The notes beneath the pieces were generated by a model. That model did not search any database. It saw only the letters and a list, made by a program, of their open reading frames with translations, and was not told the origin of the DNA. This document shows positions 21,586 to 35,100 of a stretch of DNA of 64,000 bases, one piece after another. This DNA comes from Urechis unicinctus (lineage: Eukaryota > Annelida > Polychaeta > Xenopneusta > Urechidae). Position 1 is the first letter of the stretch, and every line of letters starts with the position of its first letter. The translations under genes and the position numbers were made by a program. The stretch is from the NCBI GenBank assembly GCA_034190875.2, contig CM067348.1, positions 25,918,409 to 25,982,408 of the forward strand. The letters are read 5' to 3'.

Positions 21586-23708
21586 ATGTCGCCATCTGAT
21601 ATAATCTTACATTCTGTCCCTCACTCTCACAACACAAAGATAATGTCGCCATCTGATATAATCTTTCACTCTGTCCCTCACACACAACAGAAGATAATGT
21701 CGTCGTGTGATATGATATAATCTTACACTCTGTCCCTCACACAACAGAAGATAATGTCGCCGTCTGATATGTCTGATGTCCCTCACACAACAGAAGATAA
21801 TGTCGCTGTCTGATATAATCTGTACACTCCCTCATACAACAGAAGATAATGTCGCCATCTGATATAATCTTTCACTCTGTCCCTCACACAACAGAAGAAG
21901 ATAATGTGTCCCGCCGTGTGATATAATGTCGCTTACACTCTGTGCCTCTCACAACAGAAGATAATGTCGCCGTCTGATATAACCTTTCACTCTCTGTCCC
22001 TCACACAACAGAAGATAATGTCGCCATCTGATATAATCTTACTCTGTCCCTCTGTGTCCTCACACAACAGAAGATAATGTCGTCGCCATCTGTCGTATAA
22101 TCTTACACTCTGTCCCTCACACAACAGAAGATAATGTCGCCATCTGATATAATCTTACACTCTGTCCCTCACACAACAGAAGATAATGTCGCCATCTGAT
22201 ATAATCTTACACTCTGTCCCTCACACAACAGAAGATAATGTCGCCATCTGATATAATCTTACACTCTGTGCCTCACACAACAGAAGATAATGTCGCCGTC
22301 TGATATAATCTTACACTCTGTGTCCCTCACACAACAGAAGATAATGTCGCCATCTGATATAATCTTACACTCTGTGCCTCACACAACAGAAGATAATGTC
22401 GCCATCTGATATAATCTTACACTCTGTGCCTCACACAACAGAAGATAATGTCGCCATCTGATATAATCTTTCACTCTGTCCCTCACACAACAGAAGATAA
22501 TGTCGTCGCTGATATCTACATATAATCTCACACAACACTCTGATATAATCTTACACTCTGTGCCTCACACAACAGAAGATAATGTCGCCATCTGATATAA
22601 TCTTACACTCTGTCCCTCACACAACAGAAGATAATGTCGCCATCTGATATAATCTTTCACACTCTGTGCCCTCACACAACAGAAGATAATGTCGCCATCT
22701 GATATAATCTTACACTCTGTCCCTCACACAACAGAAGATAATGTCGCCATCTGATATAATCTTACACTCTGTGCCTCACACAACAGAAGATAATGTCGCC
22801 ATCTGATATAATCTTTCACTCTCTGTCCCTCACACAATAAGATCTGATATAATCTTACACTCTCGCCTCACACTGAAGATAATGTCGCCATCTGATATAA
22901 TCTTACACTCTGTCCCTCACACAACAGAAGATAATGTCGCCATCTGATATAATCTTACACTCTGTCCTCACACAACAGAAGATAATGTCGCCATCTGATA
23001 TAACCTCAGATCTCTGTCCCTCACACACAGAAGATAATGTCGCCATCTGATATAATCTCAGTCCCTCACACAACAGATAATGTCGCCATCTGATATAATC
23101 TTTCACTCTGTGCCTCACACAACAGAAGATAATGTCGCCATCTGATATAATCTTACACTCTGTTCCTCACACAACAGAAGATAATGTCGCCGTCTGATAT
23201 AACCTCACTCTCTGTCCCTCACACTGCAGAAGATAATGTCGCCATCTGATATAATCTTACACTCTGTGCCTCACACAACAGAAGATAATGTCGCCGTCTG
23301 ATATAATCTTACACTCTGTGCCTCACACAACAGAAGATAATGTCGCCATCTGGTATAATCTTTCACTCTGTGCCTCACACAACAGAAGATAATGTCGCCA
23401 TCTGGTATAATCTTTCACTCTGTCCCTTACACAACAGAAGATAATGTCGCCATCTGATATAATCTTACACTCTGTTCCTCACACGACAGAAGATGATGTC
23501 GCCGTCTGATATAACCTCACTCTCTGTCCCTCACACTGCAGAAGATAATGTCGCCATCTGATATAATCTTACACTCTGTGCCTCACACAACAGAAGATAA
23601 TGTCGCTGTCTGATATCACCTCTCTCTCTGTCCCTCACACAACAGACGATGATGTCGCCGTCTATTACAACCCCACTCTCTGTTCCTCACACGATAATGT
23701 CACCTTCA
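21586..23708. repeat. 52-bp satellite, block 2 (~41 units)
   Basis: The same unit as block 1 but the longest block. Several scrambled or partial units (21760-21800, 22050-22090, 22500-22545, 22840-22875) interrupt an otherwise regular array. Its right end (cagacgatgatgtcgccg...) is nearly identical to the right end of block 1, so block end plus module were duplicated together. Confidence 0.93.
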
Positions 23709-23726
23709 GATTTAACCTCACTCCCT

Positions 23727-25181
23727 GATGACCCAATGTTATTACCGTTCGCGACCCTGATATCATTAACACGTTAGTGCGTTTTAAACAGTCGCTCTGT
23801 CATTGATGGGCATAAACGCCAATTATGGTCATGGCACCCATGCCGCCACCTGTGGGCGTAGTTCCACACATTCAGCTTGGGAAATAAAACATCCGACTTT
23901 TTTTTACATGTTTGCGTTCCACACATGCTACCGAGTTTGTCGATTAGGAATTATTTTCTTGGAAATGGAACAAATGTTGCCCTTTTTGTTGGGGTATCAG
24001 CCTTGCCTCTGGTAATGCATCGATTCTATTCATTGTTTATTCAGGTTATGCGTCCTTCTGGCGTTGACAACCTGTCAATACATGTTTCCCGAGGCCTCCC
24101 CAATGGTGCCTCTTTTCGCCCGCCAGAGCACGCACCTAACTGCGGCAATTTTCGCCCGCCAGAGCACACATTGGCGCTTTTCGCCCGCCAGAGCAAACAC
24201 TGACACTTTTCATCCGCAAGAGCACACACTGGTACTTTTCGCCTGCCAGAGCACACACTGGCACTTTTCGCCCGCCAAAGCACACACTGGTGCTTTTCAC
24301 CCGCCAGAAAACACACACTGGTAGCCTTCGTCTGCCAGAGCACACACTGGTACTTTCGCCCCGCCCGCCAGAGCACACTCTGGTACTTTTAGCACGCCAG
24401 AAACCCACACTGGTAATTATCGCCCGCCAGAGCACACTCTGGTACTTTTAGCACGCCAGAACACACACTGGTAATTATCGCTCGCCAGAGCACACTCTGG
24501 TACTTTTTGCCCGCCAGAGCACACACTGGTACTTTTCGCCCGCCAGGGCACACACTGGTAGCCTTCGTCTGCCAGAGCACACTGTGGTACTTTTCGCCCG
24601 CTAGAGCACAAACTGATAGCCTTCGTCTGCCCCCAGAGCACACACTGGTACTTTTCGCCCGCCAAAGCACAAACTGGTGATTTTCGCCCCGCCAAAGCAC
24701 ACACTGGTACTGATCGCCCCGCCAAAGCACAAACTGGTGCTTTTCGCCCGCCAGAGCACACTCTGGTACTTTTTAGCACGCCAGAACACACACTGGTAAT
24801 TATCGCTCGCCAAAGCACACACTGGTGCTTTTCGCCCGCCAGAGCACACACTGGTACTTTTCACCCGGCAGAGCAAACTCTGGTACTTTTTGCCCGCCAA
24901 AGCACCCACTGGTGCTTTTCGCCGCCAGAGCACACACTGGTACTTTTTGCCAACCAGAAGACAAACTGGTAGCCTTCATCTGCCAGAGCTCACACTGGTA
25001 TTTTTCGCCCGCTAGAGCACATTCTGGTACTTTTCGCCCGCCAGAGCAAACACTGGCGCCAGCGCCATGTTTTTCTAAGCCCTGTTCAATAAAGTAAATA
25101 TTGACACCACGTCTTGTGCCGCTTCCCATGAGCATGGCTTCACTCAAACAAGAAGATAATTCGACTCAAACAATGCATTTA
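23727..25181. repeat. Composite module, copy 2
   Basis: Same layout as copy 1 with a shorter 29-bp array (about 24111-25057, ~32 units). It differs by short homopolymer insertions (ctttttgtt, cagaaaacac, cgccccgcc). A 22-bp insertion with satellite-like aagaagataat sits in its tail at about 25142. AATAAA near 25089. Confidence 0.85.
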
Positions 25182-26085
25182 ATGTCGCCATCTGATATAA
25201 TCTTACATTCTGTCCCTCACACAACAGAAGATAATGTCGCCATCTGATATAATCTTTCACTCTGTCCCTCACACAACAGAAGATAAATGTCGTCCCTCAC
25301 ACAACAGAAGATAATGTCGTGATAATAATCTTACACTCTGTCCCTCACACAACAGAAGATAATGTCGCCATCTGATATAATCTTTCACTCTGTCCCTGAT
25401 AATGTCGCCATCTGATATAATCTTCACTCTCTGTCCCTCATACAACAGAAGATAATGTCGCCATCTGATATAATCTTTCACTCTGTCCCTCACACAACAG
25501 AAGATAATGTCGCCGTGTGATATAAATCTCACACAACACTCTGATATAATCTTACACTCTGTGCCTCACACAACAGAAGATAATGTCGCCGTCTGATATA
25601 ATCTTTCACTCTGTGCCTCACACAACAGAAGATAATCCCTCACACAACAGAAGATAATGTCGCCATCAGAAGATAATGTCGCCATCTGATATAATCTTAC
25701 ACTCACACAACTGTCGCCTCTGATATAACACAACAGAAGATAATGTCGCCATCTGGATATAATCTTACACTCTGTGTCCTCACACAACAGAAGATAAAGA
25801 CACTCTGTCCCTCACACAACAGAAGAATGTCGCCATCTGATATAATCTTCACTCTCTGTCCCTCACACAACAGAAGATAATGTCGCCATCTGATATAATC
25901 TTACACTCTGTGCCTCACACAACAGAAGATAATGTCGCTGTCTGATATCACCAGAAGATAATGTCTCTCTCTGTCCCTCACACAACAGACGATGATGTCG
26001 CCGTCTATTACAACCCCACTCTCTGTTCCTCACACGATAATGTCACCTTCAGATGTCGCTGTCTGATATCACCTCTCTCTCTGTT
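25182..26085. repeat. 52-bp satellite, block 3 (disordered)
   Basis: The same satellite, but much more scrambled than blocks 1 and 2: partial units, inserted dinucleotides and fused fragments (25300-25330, 25520-25560, 25640-25800). The right end again resembles blocks 1 and 2. The disorder could be biological or could come from assembly of noisy reads. Confidence 0.88.
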
Positions 26086-26103
26086 TAACCTCACTCTGTT
26101 CCT

Positions 26104-27475
26104 GATGACCCAATGTTATTACCGTTTACCGTTCGCGACCCTGATATCATTAACACGTTAGTGCGTTTTAAACAGTCGCTCTGTCATTGATGGGCATAAA
26201 CGCCAATTATGGTCATGGCACCCATGCCGCCACCTGTGGGCGTAGTTCCACACATTCAGCTTGGGAAATAAAACATCCGACTTTTTTTACATGTTTGCGT
26301 TCCACACATGCTACCGAGTTTGTCGATTAGGAATTATTTTCTTGGAAATGGAACAAATGTTGCCCTTTGTTGGGGTATCAGCCTTGCCTCTGGTAATGCA
26401 TCGATTCTATTCATTGTTTATTCAGGTTATGCGTCCTTCTGGCGTTGACAACCTGTCAATACATGTTTCCCGAGGCCTCCCCAATGGTGCCTCTTTTCGC
26501 CCGCCAGAGCACGCACCTAACTGCGGCAATTTTCGCCCGCCAGAGCACACATTGGCGCTTTTCGCCCGCCAGAGCAAACACTGACACTTTTCATCCGCAA
26601 GAGCACACACTGGTACTTTTCGCCTGCCAGAGCACACACTGGCACTTTTCGCCCGCCAAAGCACACACTGGTGCTTTTCACCCGCCAGAACACACACTGG
26701 TAGCCTTCGTCTGCCAGAGCACACACTGGTACTTTCGCCCGCCAGAGCACACTCTGGTACTTTTAGCACGCCAGAACCCACACTGGTAATTATCGCCCGC
26801 CAGAGCACACTCTGGTACTTTTAGCACGCCAGAACACACACTGGTAATTATCGCTCGCCAGAGCACACTCTGGTACTTTTTGCCCGCCAGAGCACACACT
26901 GGTACTTTTCGCCCGCCAGGGCACACACTGGTAGCCTTCGTCTGCCAGAGCACACTGTGGTACTTTTCGCCCGCTAGAGCACAAACTGATAGCCTTCGTC
27001 TGCCAGAGCACACGCTGGTACTTTTCGCCCGCCAGAGCACACTCTGGTGATTTTCGCCCGCCAAAGCACACACTGGTACTGATCGCCCGCCAAACCACAC
27101 ACTGGTGCTTTTCGCCCGCCAAAGCACACACTGGTACTTTTAGCACGCCAGAACACACACTGGTAATTATCGCTCGCCAAAGCACCCACTGGTGCCTTTC
27201 GCCGCCAGAGCACACTCTGGTAATTTTCGCCCGCCAGAGCACACTCTGGTACTTTTTGCCAACCCGAAGACAAACTGGTAGCCTTCATCTGCCAGAGCTC
27301 ACACTGGTATTTTTCGCCCGCCAGAGCACATTCTGGTACTTTTCGCCTGCCAGAGCAAACACTGGCGCCAGCGCCATGTTTTTCTTAGCCCTGTTCAATA
27401 AAGTAAATATTGACACCACGTCTTGTGCCGCTTCCCATGAGCATGGCTTCGACTCAAACAATGCATTTAAATATT
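26104..27475. repeat. Composite module, copy 3
   Basis: Head, a 29-bp array of ~30 units (about 26492-27364) and AATAAA tail (near 27398). A small insertion (cgtttac) lies in the head at about 26124. Unlike copies 1 and 2, its tail continues directly into the single-copy sequence of the next region, so this copy marks the boundary of the amplified zone. Confidence 0.85.
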
Positions 27476-27859
27476 CGCTAAAATAGCTTAGGATAATAAC
27501 TCATATAGTTGACTCTGTTCTCTAAATACTGTCTGACAGTTTCGAACTCGTGCTTTGCTATTAGCGAGGCGACTATCGAACTACCCGAGTTACTGGGAAT
27601 AATTGATGATAGCAGTGGGCATTCTCGTGCAAACACCGTTCATTAGGAGGCAATCAAGCAAAGTTGCCATGGGCGTTGGCGCTTCCAGTTTTTAACTAAG
27701 GTTGATTTTGATTGATTTGTGGACTTAATCAAAATAAGCCGCCGAGATATCAACAGTGGCGTGGATATCTGAGTTGACACCAACACAACTGCCAATATTT
27801 AGTTTTGTTGTCTTCCATTATAACATATGAGCAACGCGCGACAAGCTGCTGCGAAAGTC

Positions 27860-28115
27860 AATCTTCCCCAAGCTGTATTCCACACGGCGCGCTGCTCTGC
27901 CGCAAGCAGTAATTCACACGAAGCGCTGCTCTGCCCCAAGCAGTAGTCCACACGACGCGCTGCTCCGCCACAAGCAGTAATCCACACTACGCGCTGCTCT
28001 GCCACAAGCAGTAATCCACACGAGGCGCTGCTCTGCCCCAAGCAGTAATCCACACCACACACTGCTCTGCCACAAGCAGTAATCCACACGAGGCGCTGCT
28101 CTGCCACAAGCAGTA
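27860..28115. repeat. 34-bp minisatellite, ~7.5 copies
   Basis: Core ccacaagcagtaatccacac followed by gaggcgctgctctg; 34-bp spacing (27971, 28005). The homologous array in the second duplicate (32570-33015) has about 13 units, so copy number changed after the duplication. Confidence 0.9.
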
Positions 28116-29106
28116 ACCCTGATGACGCGCTCTCATTAAGCTAGCAGCCTAGAAGTTCATTCACCGCCCGTTTTCTTTCATTTTAACCATCATTTCTTCA
28201 CAGTTGAATATGTACGTATCAACCATATTCTATTCCAGCACCCGATCCAAAACTTCCGACATGTGTAAGGTGGCGTAGCAAATTTATTGTCACACATGTT
28301 TTAAGGGTTAATATGGTGATACAACCGCAAACAAAGTCACGTATTGAAAAACACCCTGGGAATTACATGTCTTTCTATATGATTTATTAATCAGTGATTA
28401 ATTGAAATCGTTATTTTCTTCAAACAAATGTAGAGAAATAAGAAAGCAGCCATCCTGGATTTTGCACTTTTATTCAAGACTGTTTTTATAGCATGGGTAT
28501 GTTTGCCATTCATTGGCCAAAGTAACTCACACTTGTTACGATTGGTCGCTAAGTACACGATGATATGATAATTACAGTATTGAAGCTAATGGAATAAATC
28601 CATTCCTACCGCATTGAAATACCCCCCCTCTTGTCGATATCTAGGGCTGTCCGTAAATTAGAAGTTTGGTGTTTTCTTGCAATTGTTTGCTATGCCAGAC
28701 AGGCGTGGCCATGTTGGCAGTAGGCAGCCCAATGTGAGAGTCAGTGGTAGCAGCTACATGTACATTGCAAACAGCAGTGAGTATGGAAGCGCTCAATCAG
28801 ACAGCGACGTGCATTACGTAATTAAGCCTTTGATAACAAGAGAGCACATTAAACTAATATTGCATTCCAAACAGAGAGCAAAATGAGACGGTTGACCATT
28901 ACTGGATAGCAACACTATTGAAGTTGGGTCAGCTTAAGTGGAGCATCCCTACCCCCATGGAAGCTGGACTAGCTACAAGACGGCTGATACCACGGTTATC
29001 GATATTCATTAACACAAGTGCCGTCCATTTAAAAGTAGTCAAGCCTAAGAGTTCAATATGGTATTTTTTCTGTTGATTTTTACCCAAATTGCGCCTTTAG
29101 AGATCA

Positions 29107-29379
29107 ATGTATAAGCGACAAAGCGTCGCGAGAAAGGGTCGATGCGGACGACGCGTGTGTTTGTATTGCAATGTTGATTCCATGTCGGGGCTTTCATTAG
29201 TTGCTGTGGTGTTTTCATCAGATCTACCCGTACAAATGACGAACGAATCAGCTGATTTAAATAAATGTGGAATAAAAGATGGGGCAATGTATTTTTCAGT
29301 GATGGAACGTCTACCGCCTAGAAGCAACAAGAACACACACCCACTGATGTGTGATGACAAAAGGCCTGTAATGCATTGA
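29107..29379 (+). CDS. Hypothetical ORF, 90 aa
   Basis: ATG-initiated frame with a basic, Cys-containing start (GRCGRRVCLYCN) and a neutral remainder. The second duplicate (34004-34306) keeps it open with one missense change, and the stop is lost (tga to cga), giving 100 aa. The opposite strand is open over the same bases. With so few differences, conservation says little. No family recognised. Confidence 0.2.
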   Translation: MYKRQSVARKGRCGRRVCLYCNVDSMSGLSLVAVVFSSDLPVQMTNESADLNKCGIKDGAMYFSVMERLPPRSNKNTHPLMCDDKRPVMH

Positions 29380-29744
29380 GGTCTTCCACTCGATATTTGT
29401 GTCAATTAACGCACTATTACTGTGAGGCTATGATCCAATGTATACAATGGGGCGTATATTGTTCCTGGTCAAGAGGGACAGCTCAGCCCAAATCCTATAA
29501 TATATGGATAATAGAATCGAATAGAGTCAAAGCAAGAGAGAGGAGATTAATCCAAACAGAATCCTCCCTACTTTTCGTTCTACACTCCACCAATATCGCT
29601 ACTAATGCGCTCCTTTCTTAAGCACAGCCCGGAACATGTAGAATGTCTTCATTGATTTGTGGCAATCAGCAATGGACCATAGCCACTCCGGATGAATGGT
29701 GCTGAATTGAATTAAGACGAAATGTAGAAGCTCCACTATCTTCA

Positions 29745-29960
29745 TATAACTGCCCCAACAGCTTACTATCTCGTTTCTCGTGATGCCATATTAATGCCCA
29801 TACAGCTTACGACCATGCTTCTCATAATGCCATATTATTGCCCCAACAGCTTACGATCACGCTTCTTCTCATAATTCCATATTACTGCCCCAACAGCATG
29901 AGTTCATGCTAGTTCATGCTCTCATGATGCCCTATTTCTGCCCCAACAGCATGTGGTCAT
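29745..29960. repeat. Irregular ~43-52-bp tandem repeat, 5 copies
   Basis: Units begin gccccaacag and contain cttctcataatgccatatta, at about 29752, 29797, 29840, 29887 and 29939. The same block lies in the second duplicate (about 34640-34860). Confidence 0.8.
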
Positions 29961-29978
29961 TGTACTGCTCATAATGTC

Positions 29979-30215
29979 ATGTTACTGTCTAGATTAAGAG
30001 TTGTAAACTGCACACCTGGTAAGGAATATATGCTATACGCAGCCACGACTGAAATCACTTCACTCAATAAGCGTATGCACTGGTTGGTGCTTTTTCACCG
30101 AAGTCGAGCCCTCAAATGGATATCAACGAATGACCGATCGTTCGATTCAATAACATATTTCTGCCTTTTGGTATTTGCTCTTGCGCAAATATCACAACTA
30201 ATAGAGAAAATGTAG
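29979..30215 (+). CDS. Hypothetical ORF, 78 aa
   Basis: A small frame ending in a hydrophobic segment (CLLVFALAQISQL). It is present with few changes in the second duplicate (34870-35106). The first codon is TTG-type rather than ATG. No splice support and no family match; likely chance. Confidence 0.12.
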   Translation: MLLSRLRVVNCTPGKEYMLYAATTEITSLNKRMHWLVLFHRSRALKWISTNDRSFDSITYFCLLVFALAQISQLIEKM

Positions 30216-31439
30216 CCATTGCATTATTTAATTGATGCTTAAGTAAGCAAATAGCGCACATTGAAGTTAACGTTAGACTGTTGTATTGACTAGTACCCGT
30301 GGTCCCCCATATAACGTAAAGAAATCAAATACAGTCCTTCGTGCAATAATTTATGAGTGATGGTTGTGAATGGGGCTAATGCAGAATATGACAGGTTTTT
30401 TCCGCATTTCGTAATAATTTGTTAGGCCATTCTTTTAATATTTTTTTACTGGAATTGTTATAATTTCAAACTGACCATTTGTTCAACTGGCGATTGTGCC
30501 CATACAGCTGGTTTCAAAATACAAACTATCATATTTCATTTTATCATTTAACGCAATTAAAGTGGCTGTTCATCCATTACTTCGATTAACGCAGACATAA
30601 ATAATTCCATCATTTAATTTGTGCCGCAAATTTTACTTGATCGAAAATCATGCTAATAATTTTTCAACATTATTAATTTACTGGATATATTCATGATGTA
30701 CTGCAGAAATCTGTTGAATCTAGTGCTGTCGCTCTATTGATAACAGTGCTACCCTTAAACCATGAACCACACGAATGTTAGCTGTAAATCATTGCGCTAT
30801 CTATAACATCCTCGCTATCGATGTGTTTACTTCCGCTTAGGTTACAAAATTACATTGATTAAAGTTGTGGGTATCATTGCGCATAAAATTACACAGCACA
30901 ACTCGTATGGTGATTTCCGACAGCAAACATAGCCACAGCCGAAGTAAGGATCTATTTTCTGAAACCGCGTATCGACTGAAAGTCTGAAAACTTTTAACCA
31001 TTGATTTCCAAATGTGCGGTTGCCAAGAAGATCGCAACCTCGTTACAAATGTCTCTTAAGCTGTTTGTGGGAAAGCAAATTTCTGTATTCAGGTATTGAA
31101 GTAATGAAATTGCTAATGGGAATATACCATTTTGCATGTAGAAAAGTATATCAACAGCTACAAAAATCGAGATGCAAAACAAATAAAATGTGCAGTTATG
31201 CTCAAGTCTTGTGGTAACAATGAGACTGCCTTACGGTGCTAGTGTCTATATCTTATGACAACATATCAAGGTGAAACAGCCGGTAAGGTTACTGTTAAGG
31301 TTGATGTCATCTGGCCCCGTGGTTGTTCATATGGAAGAATTAGTTCGGGAATAAACCATGTTCTTAAAGAGGGTCTTGTAAGAAAAATGTTATCGACGGG
31401 TCAAAATTGAACAGATTATACCAATGTTTAATAATAGAC

Positions 31440-31545
31440 AATCAGGTGACCTTATTCCATGGCATCCAGGCCATGGTATCCAGGTGACCGATCCTGTGGT
31501 ATCCAGATGAACTATCCCATGGTATTCAGGGGACCTATCACTTGG
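31440..31545. repeat. 23-bp minisatellite, short allele
   Basis: About four units of the ggtatccaggtgacctatca repeat, cut off by the TA microsatellite. The second duplicate has about 29 units at the same place. Confidence 0.85.
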
Positions 31546-31740
<195 letters not shown>

Positions 31741-32175
31741 AGAGCACACACTGGTAGCCTTCGTCTGCCAAAGCACACTCTGGTACTGATCGCCCGCCAG
31801 AGCACACTCTGGTACTGATCGCCCGCCTAAGCACCCACTGGTGCTTTTCGCCGCCAGAGCACACTCTGGTAGCCTTCACTCTGTCAGAGCACACTCTGGT
31901 ACTTTTCGCCCGCCAGAGCACACTCTGGTACTTTTCGCCCGCCAGAGCACACACTGGTACTTTTTGCCAACCCGAGCACACACTGGTAGCCTTCATCCGC
32001 CAGAGCTCACACTGGTACTTTTAGCCCGCCAGAGCACATTCTGGTACTTTTCGCCTGCCAGAGCAAACACTGGCGCCAGCGCCATGTTTTTCTAAGCCCT
32101 GTTCAATAAAGTAAATATTGACACCACGTCTTGTGCCGCTTCCCATCAGCATGGCTTCGACTCAAACAATGCATT
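31741..32175. repeat. Composite module, copy 4 (5'-truncated)
   Basis: Eleven or so 29-bp units without the head, then the palindrome and AATAAA tail (AATAAA near 32105). The left end abuts TA repeats directly. It shows that the duplication of region 3 carried the end of a module with it. Confidence 0.88.
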
Positions 32176-35100
32176 TAAATATTCGCTAAAATAGCCTAGG
32201 ATAATAACTCATTTAGTTCTCTAAATACTGTCTGACAGGTTCGAACTCGTGCTTTGCTATTAGCGAGGGGACTATCGAACTACCCGAGTTACTGGGAATA
32301 ATTGATGATAGCAGTGGGCATTCTCGTGCAAACACCGTTCATTAGGAGGCAATCAAGCAAAGTTGCCATGGGCGTTGGCGCTTCCAGTTTTTAACTAATG
32401 TTGATTTTGATTGATTTGTGGACTTAATCAAAATAAACCGCCGAGATATCAACAGTGGCGTGGATATCTGAGTTGACACCAACACAACTGCCAATATTTA
32501 GTTTTGTTGTCTTCCATTATAACATATGAGCAACGCGCGACAAGCTGCTGCGAAAGTCAATCTTCCCCAAGCTGTAATCCACTCGCGCTGCTCTGCCGCA
32601 AGCAGTAATTCACACGAAGCGCTGCTCTGCCACAAGCAGTAATCCACACGAGGCGCTGATCTGCCGCAAGCAGTAATCCACACGAGGCGCTGCTCTGCCA
32701 CAAGCAGTAATTCACACGAAGCGCTGCTCTGCCACAAGCAGTAATCCACACGAGGCGCTGATCTGCCGCAAGCAGTAATCCACACGAGGCGCTGCTCTGC
32801 CACAAGCAGTAATCCACACGACGCGCTGCTCTGCCACAAGCAGTAATCCACACGGGGCGCTGCTCTGCCGCAAGCAGTAATCCACACGAGGCGCTGCTCT
32901 GCCGCAAGCAGTAATCCACACGACGTGCTGCTCTGCCCAAGCAGTAATCCACACGAGGCGCTGCTCTGCCACAAGCAGTAATCCACACGATTCGCTGCTC
33001 TGCCACAAGCAGTGACCCAGATGACGCGCTCTCACTTAAGCTAGCAGCGTAGAAGTTCATTCACCGCCTGCTTTCTTTCATTTTAACCATCATTTCCTCA
33101 CAGTTGAATATGTACGTACCAACCATATTCTATTCCAGCACCCGATCCCAACCTTCCGCCATGTGTAAGGTGGCGTAGCAAATTTATTGTCACACATGTT
33201 TTAAGGGTTAATATGGTGATACAACCGCAAAACAAAGTCACGTATTGAAAAACACCCTGGGAATTACATGTCTTTCTATATGATTTATTAATTAGTGATT
33301 AATTGAAATTGTTATTTTCTTCAAACAAATGTTGAGAAATAAGAAAGCAGCCATCCTGGATTTTGCACTTTTATTCAAGACTGTTTTTATAGCATGGGTA
33401 TGTTGTCATTCATTGGCCAAAGCAACTCACATTTGTTATGATTGGTCGCTAAGTACACGATGATATGATAATTACAGTATTGAAGCTAATGGAATAAATC
33501 CATTCCTACCGCATTGAAATACCCCACTCTGTCGATATCTAGGGCTGTCCGTAAATTAGAAGTTTGGTGTTTTCTTGCAATAGTTTGCTATGCCAGACAG
33601 GCGTGGCCATGTTGGCAGTAGGCAGCCCAATGTGGGAGTCAGTGGTGGCAGCTACATGTACACTGCAAACAGCAATGAGTGTGGAAGCGCTCAATCAGAC
33701 AGTGACGTGCATTACGTAATTTAGCCTTTGATAACAAGAGAGCACATTAAACTAATATTGCATTCCAAGCAGTGAGCAAAATGAGACGGTTGACCATTAC
33801 TGGATAGCAACACCATTGAAGTTGGGTCAGCTTAAGTGGAGCATCCCTACCCCATGGAAGCTGGACTAGCTACAAGACGGCTGATACCAGGGTTATCGTT
33901 ATTCATTAACACAAGTGCCGTCCATTTGAAAGAAGTCAAGCCTAAGAGTTCAATGTGGTATTTTTTCTGTTGTTTTTTACCCAAATTGCGCCGTTAGAGA
34001 TCAATGTATAAGCGACAAAGCGTCGCGAGAAAGGGTCGATGCGGACGACGCGTGTGTTTGTATTGCAATGTTGATTCCATGTCGTGGCTTTCATTAGTTG
34101 CTGTGGTGTTTTCATCAGATCTACCCGTACAAATGACGAACGAATCAGCTGATTTAAATAAATGTGGAATAAAAGATGGGGCAATGTATTTTTCAGTGAT
34201 GGAGCGTCTACCGCCTAGAAGCAACAAGAACACACACCCACTGATGTGTGATGACAAAAGGCCTGTAATGCATCGAGGTCTTCCACTCGATATTTGTGTC
34301 AATTAACGCACTATTACTGTGAGGCTATGATCCAATGTATACAATGGGGCGTATATTGTTCCTGGTCAAGAGGGACAGCTCAGCCCAAATCCTATAATAT
34401 ATGGATAATAGAATCGAATAGAGTCAAAGCAAGAGAGAGGAGATTAATCCAAACAGAATCCTCCCTACTTTTCATTCTACACTCCACCAATATTGCTACT
34501 AATGCGCTCCTTTCTTAAGCACAGCCCGGAACATGTAGAATGTCTTCATTGATTTGTGGCAATCAGCAATGGACCATAGCCACTCCGGATGAATGGTGCT
34601 GAATTGAATTAAGACGAAATGTAGGAGCTCCACTATCTTCATATAACTGCCCCAACAGCTTACTATCTCGTTTCTCGTGATGCCATATTATTGCCCCAAC
34701 AGCTTACGACCATGCTTCTCATAATGCCATATTATTGCCCCAACAGCTTACGATCACGCTTCTTCTCATAATTCCATATTACTGCCCCAACAGCATGAGT
34801 TCATGCTACTTCTCATGATGCCCTATTTCTGCCCCAACAGCATGTGGTCATTGTACTGCTCATAATGTCATGTTACTGTCTAGATTAAGAGTTGTAAACT
34901 GCACACCTGGTAAGGAATATATGCTATACGCAGCCACGACTGAAATCACTTCACTCAATAAGCGTATGCACTGGTTGGTGCTTTTTCACCGAAGTCGAGC
35001 CCTCAAATGGATATCAACAAATGACCGATCGTTCGATTCAATAACATATTTCTGCATTTTGGTATTTGCTCTTGCGCAAATATCACAACTAATAGAGAAA

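Larger units (their letters stand above)
27366..31545. repeat. Direct duplication, copy 1 (~4.2 kb)
   Basis: Starts in the module tail and ends at a TA microsatellite. It is collinear with 32070-36400, with an offset near 4.7 kb at the left and 4.86 kb at the right. Identity is high, with scattered substitutions and indels (for example 20 bp of gaattgttataatttcaaac present here near 30453 and absent in copy 2). It contains a 34-bp minisatellite, a ~45-bp repeat and short ORFs described separately; otherwise AT-rich with no recognised gene. Confidence 0.88.

Noticed and set aside
32235-32260. B-box-like ggttcgaactc, considered as a tRNA gene
   Set aside because: No matching A box or cloverleaf stems, and the duplicate at ~27535 reads gtttcgaactc, so the box is not conserved.
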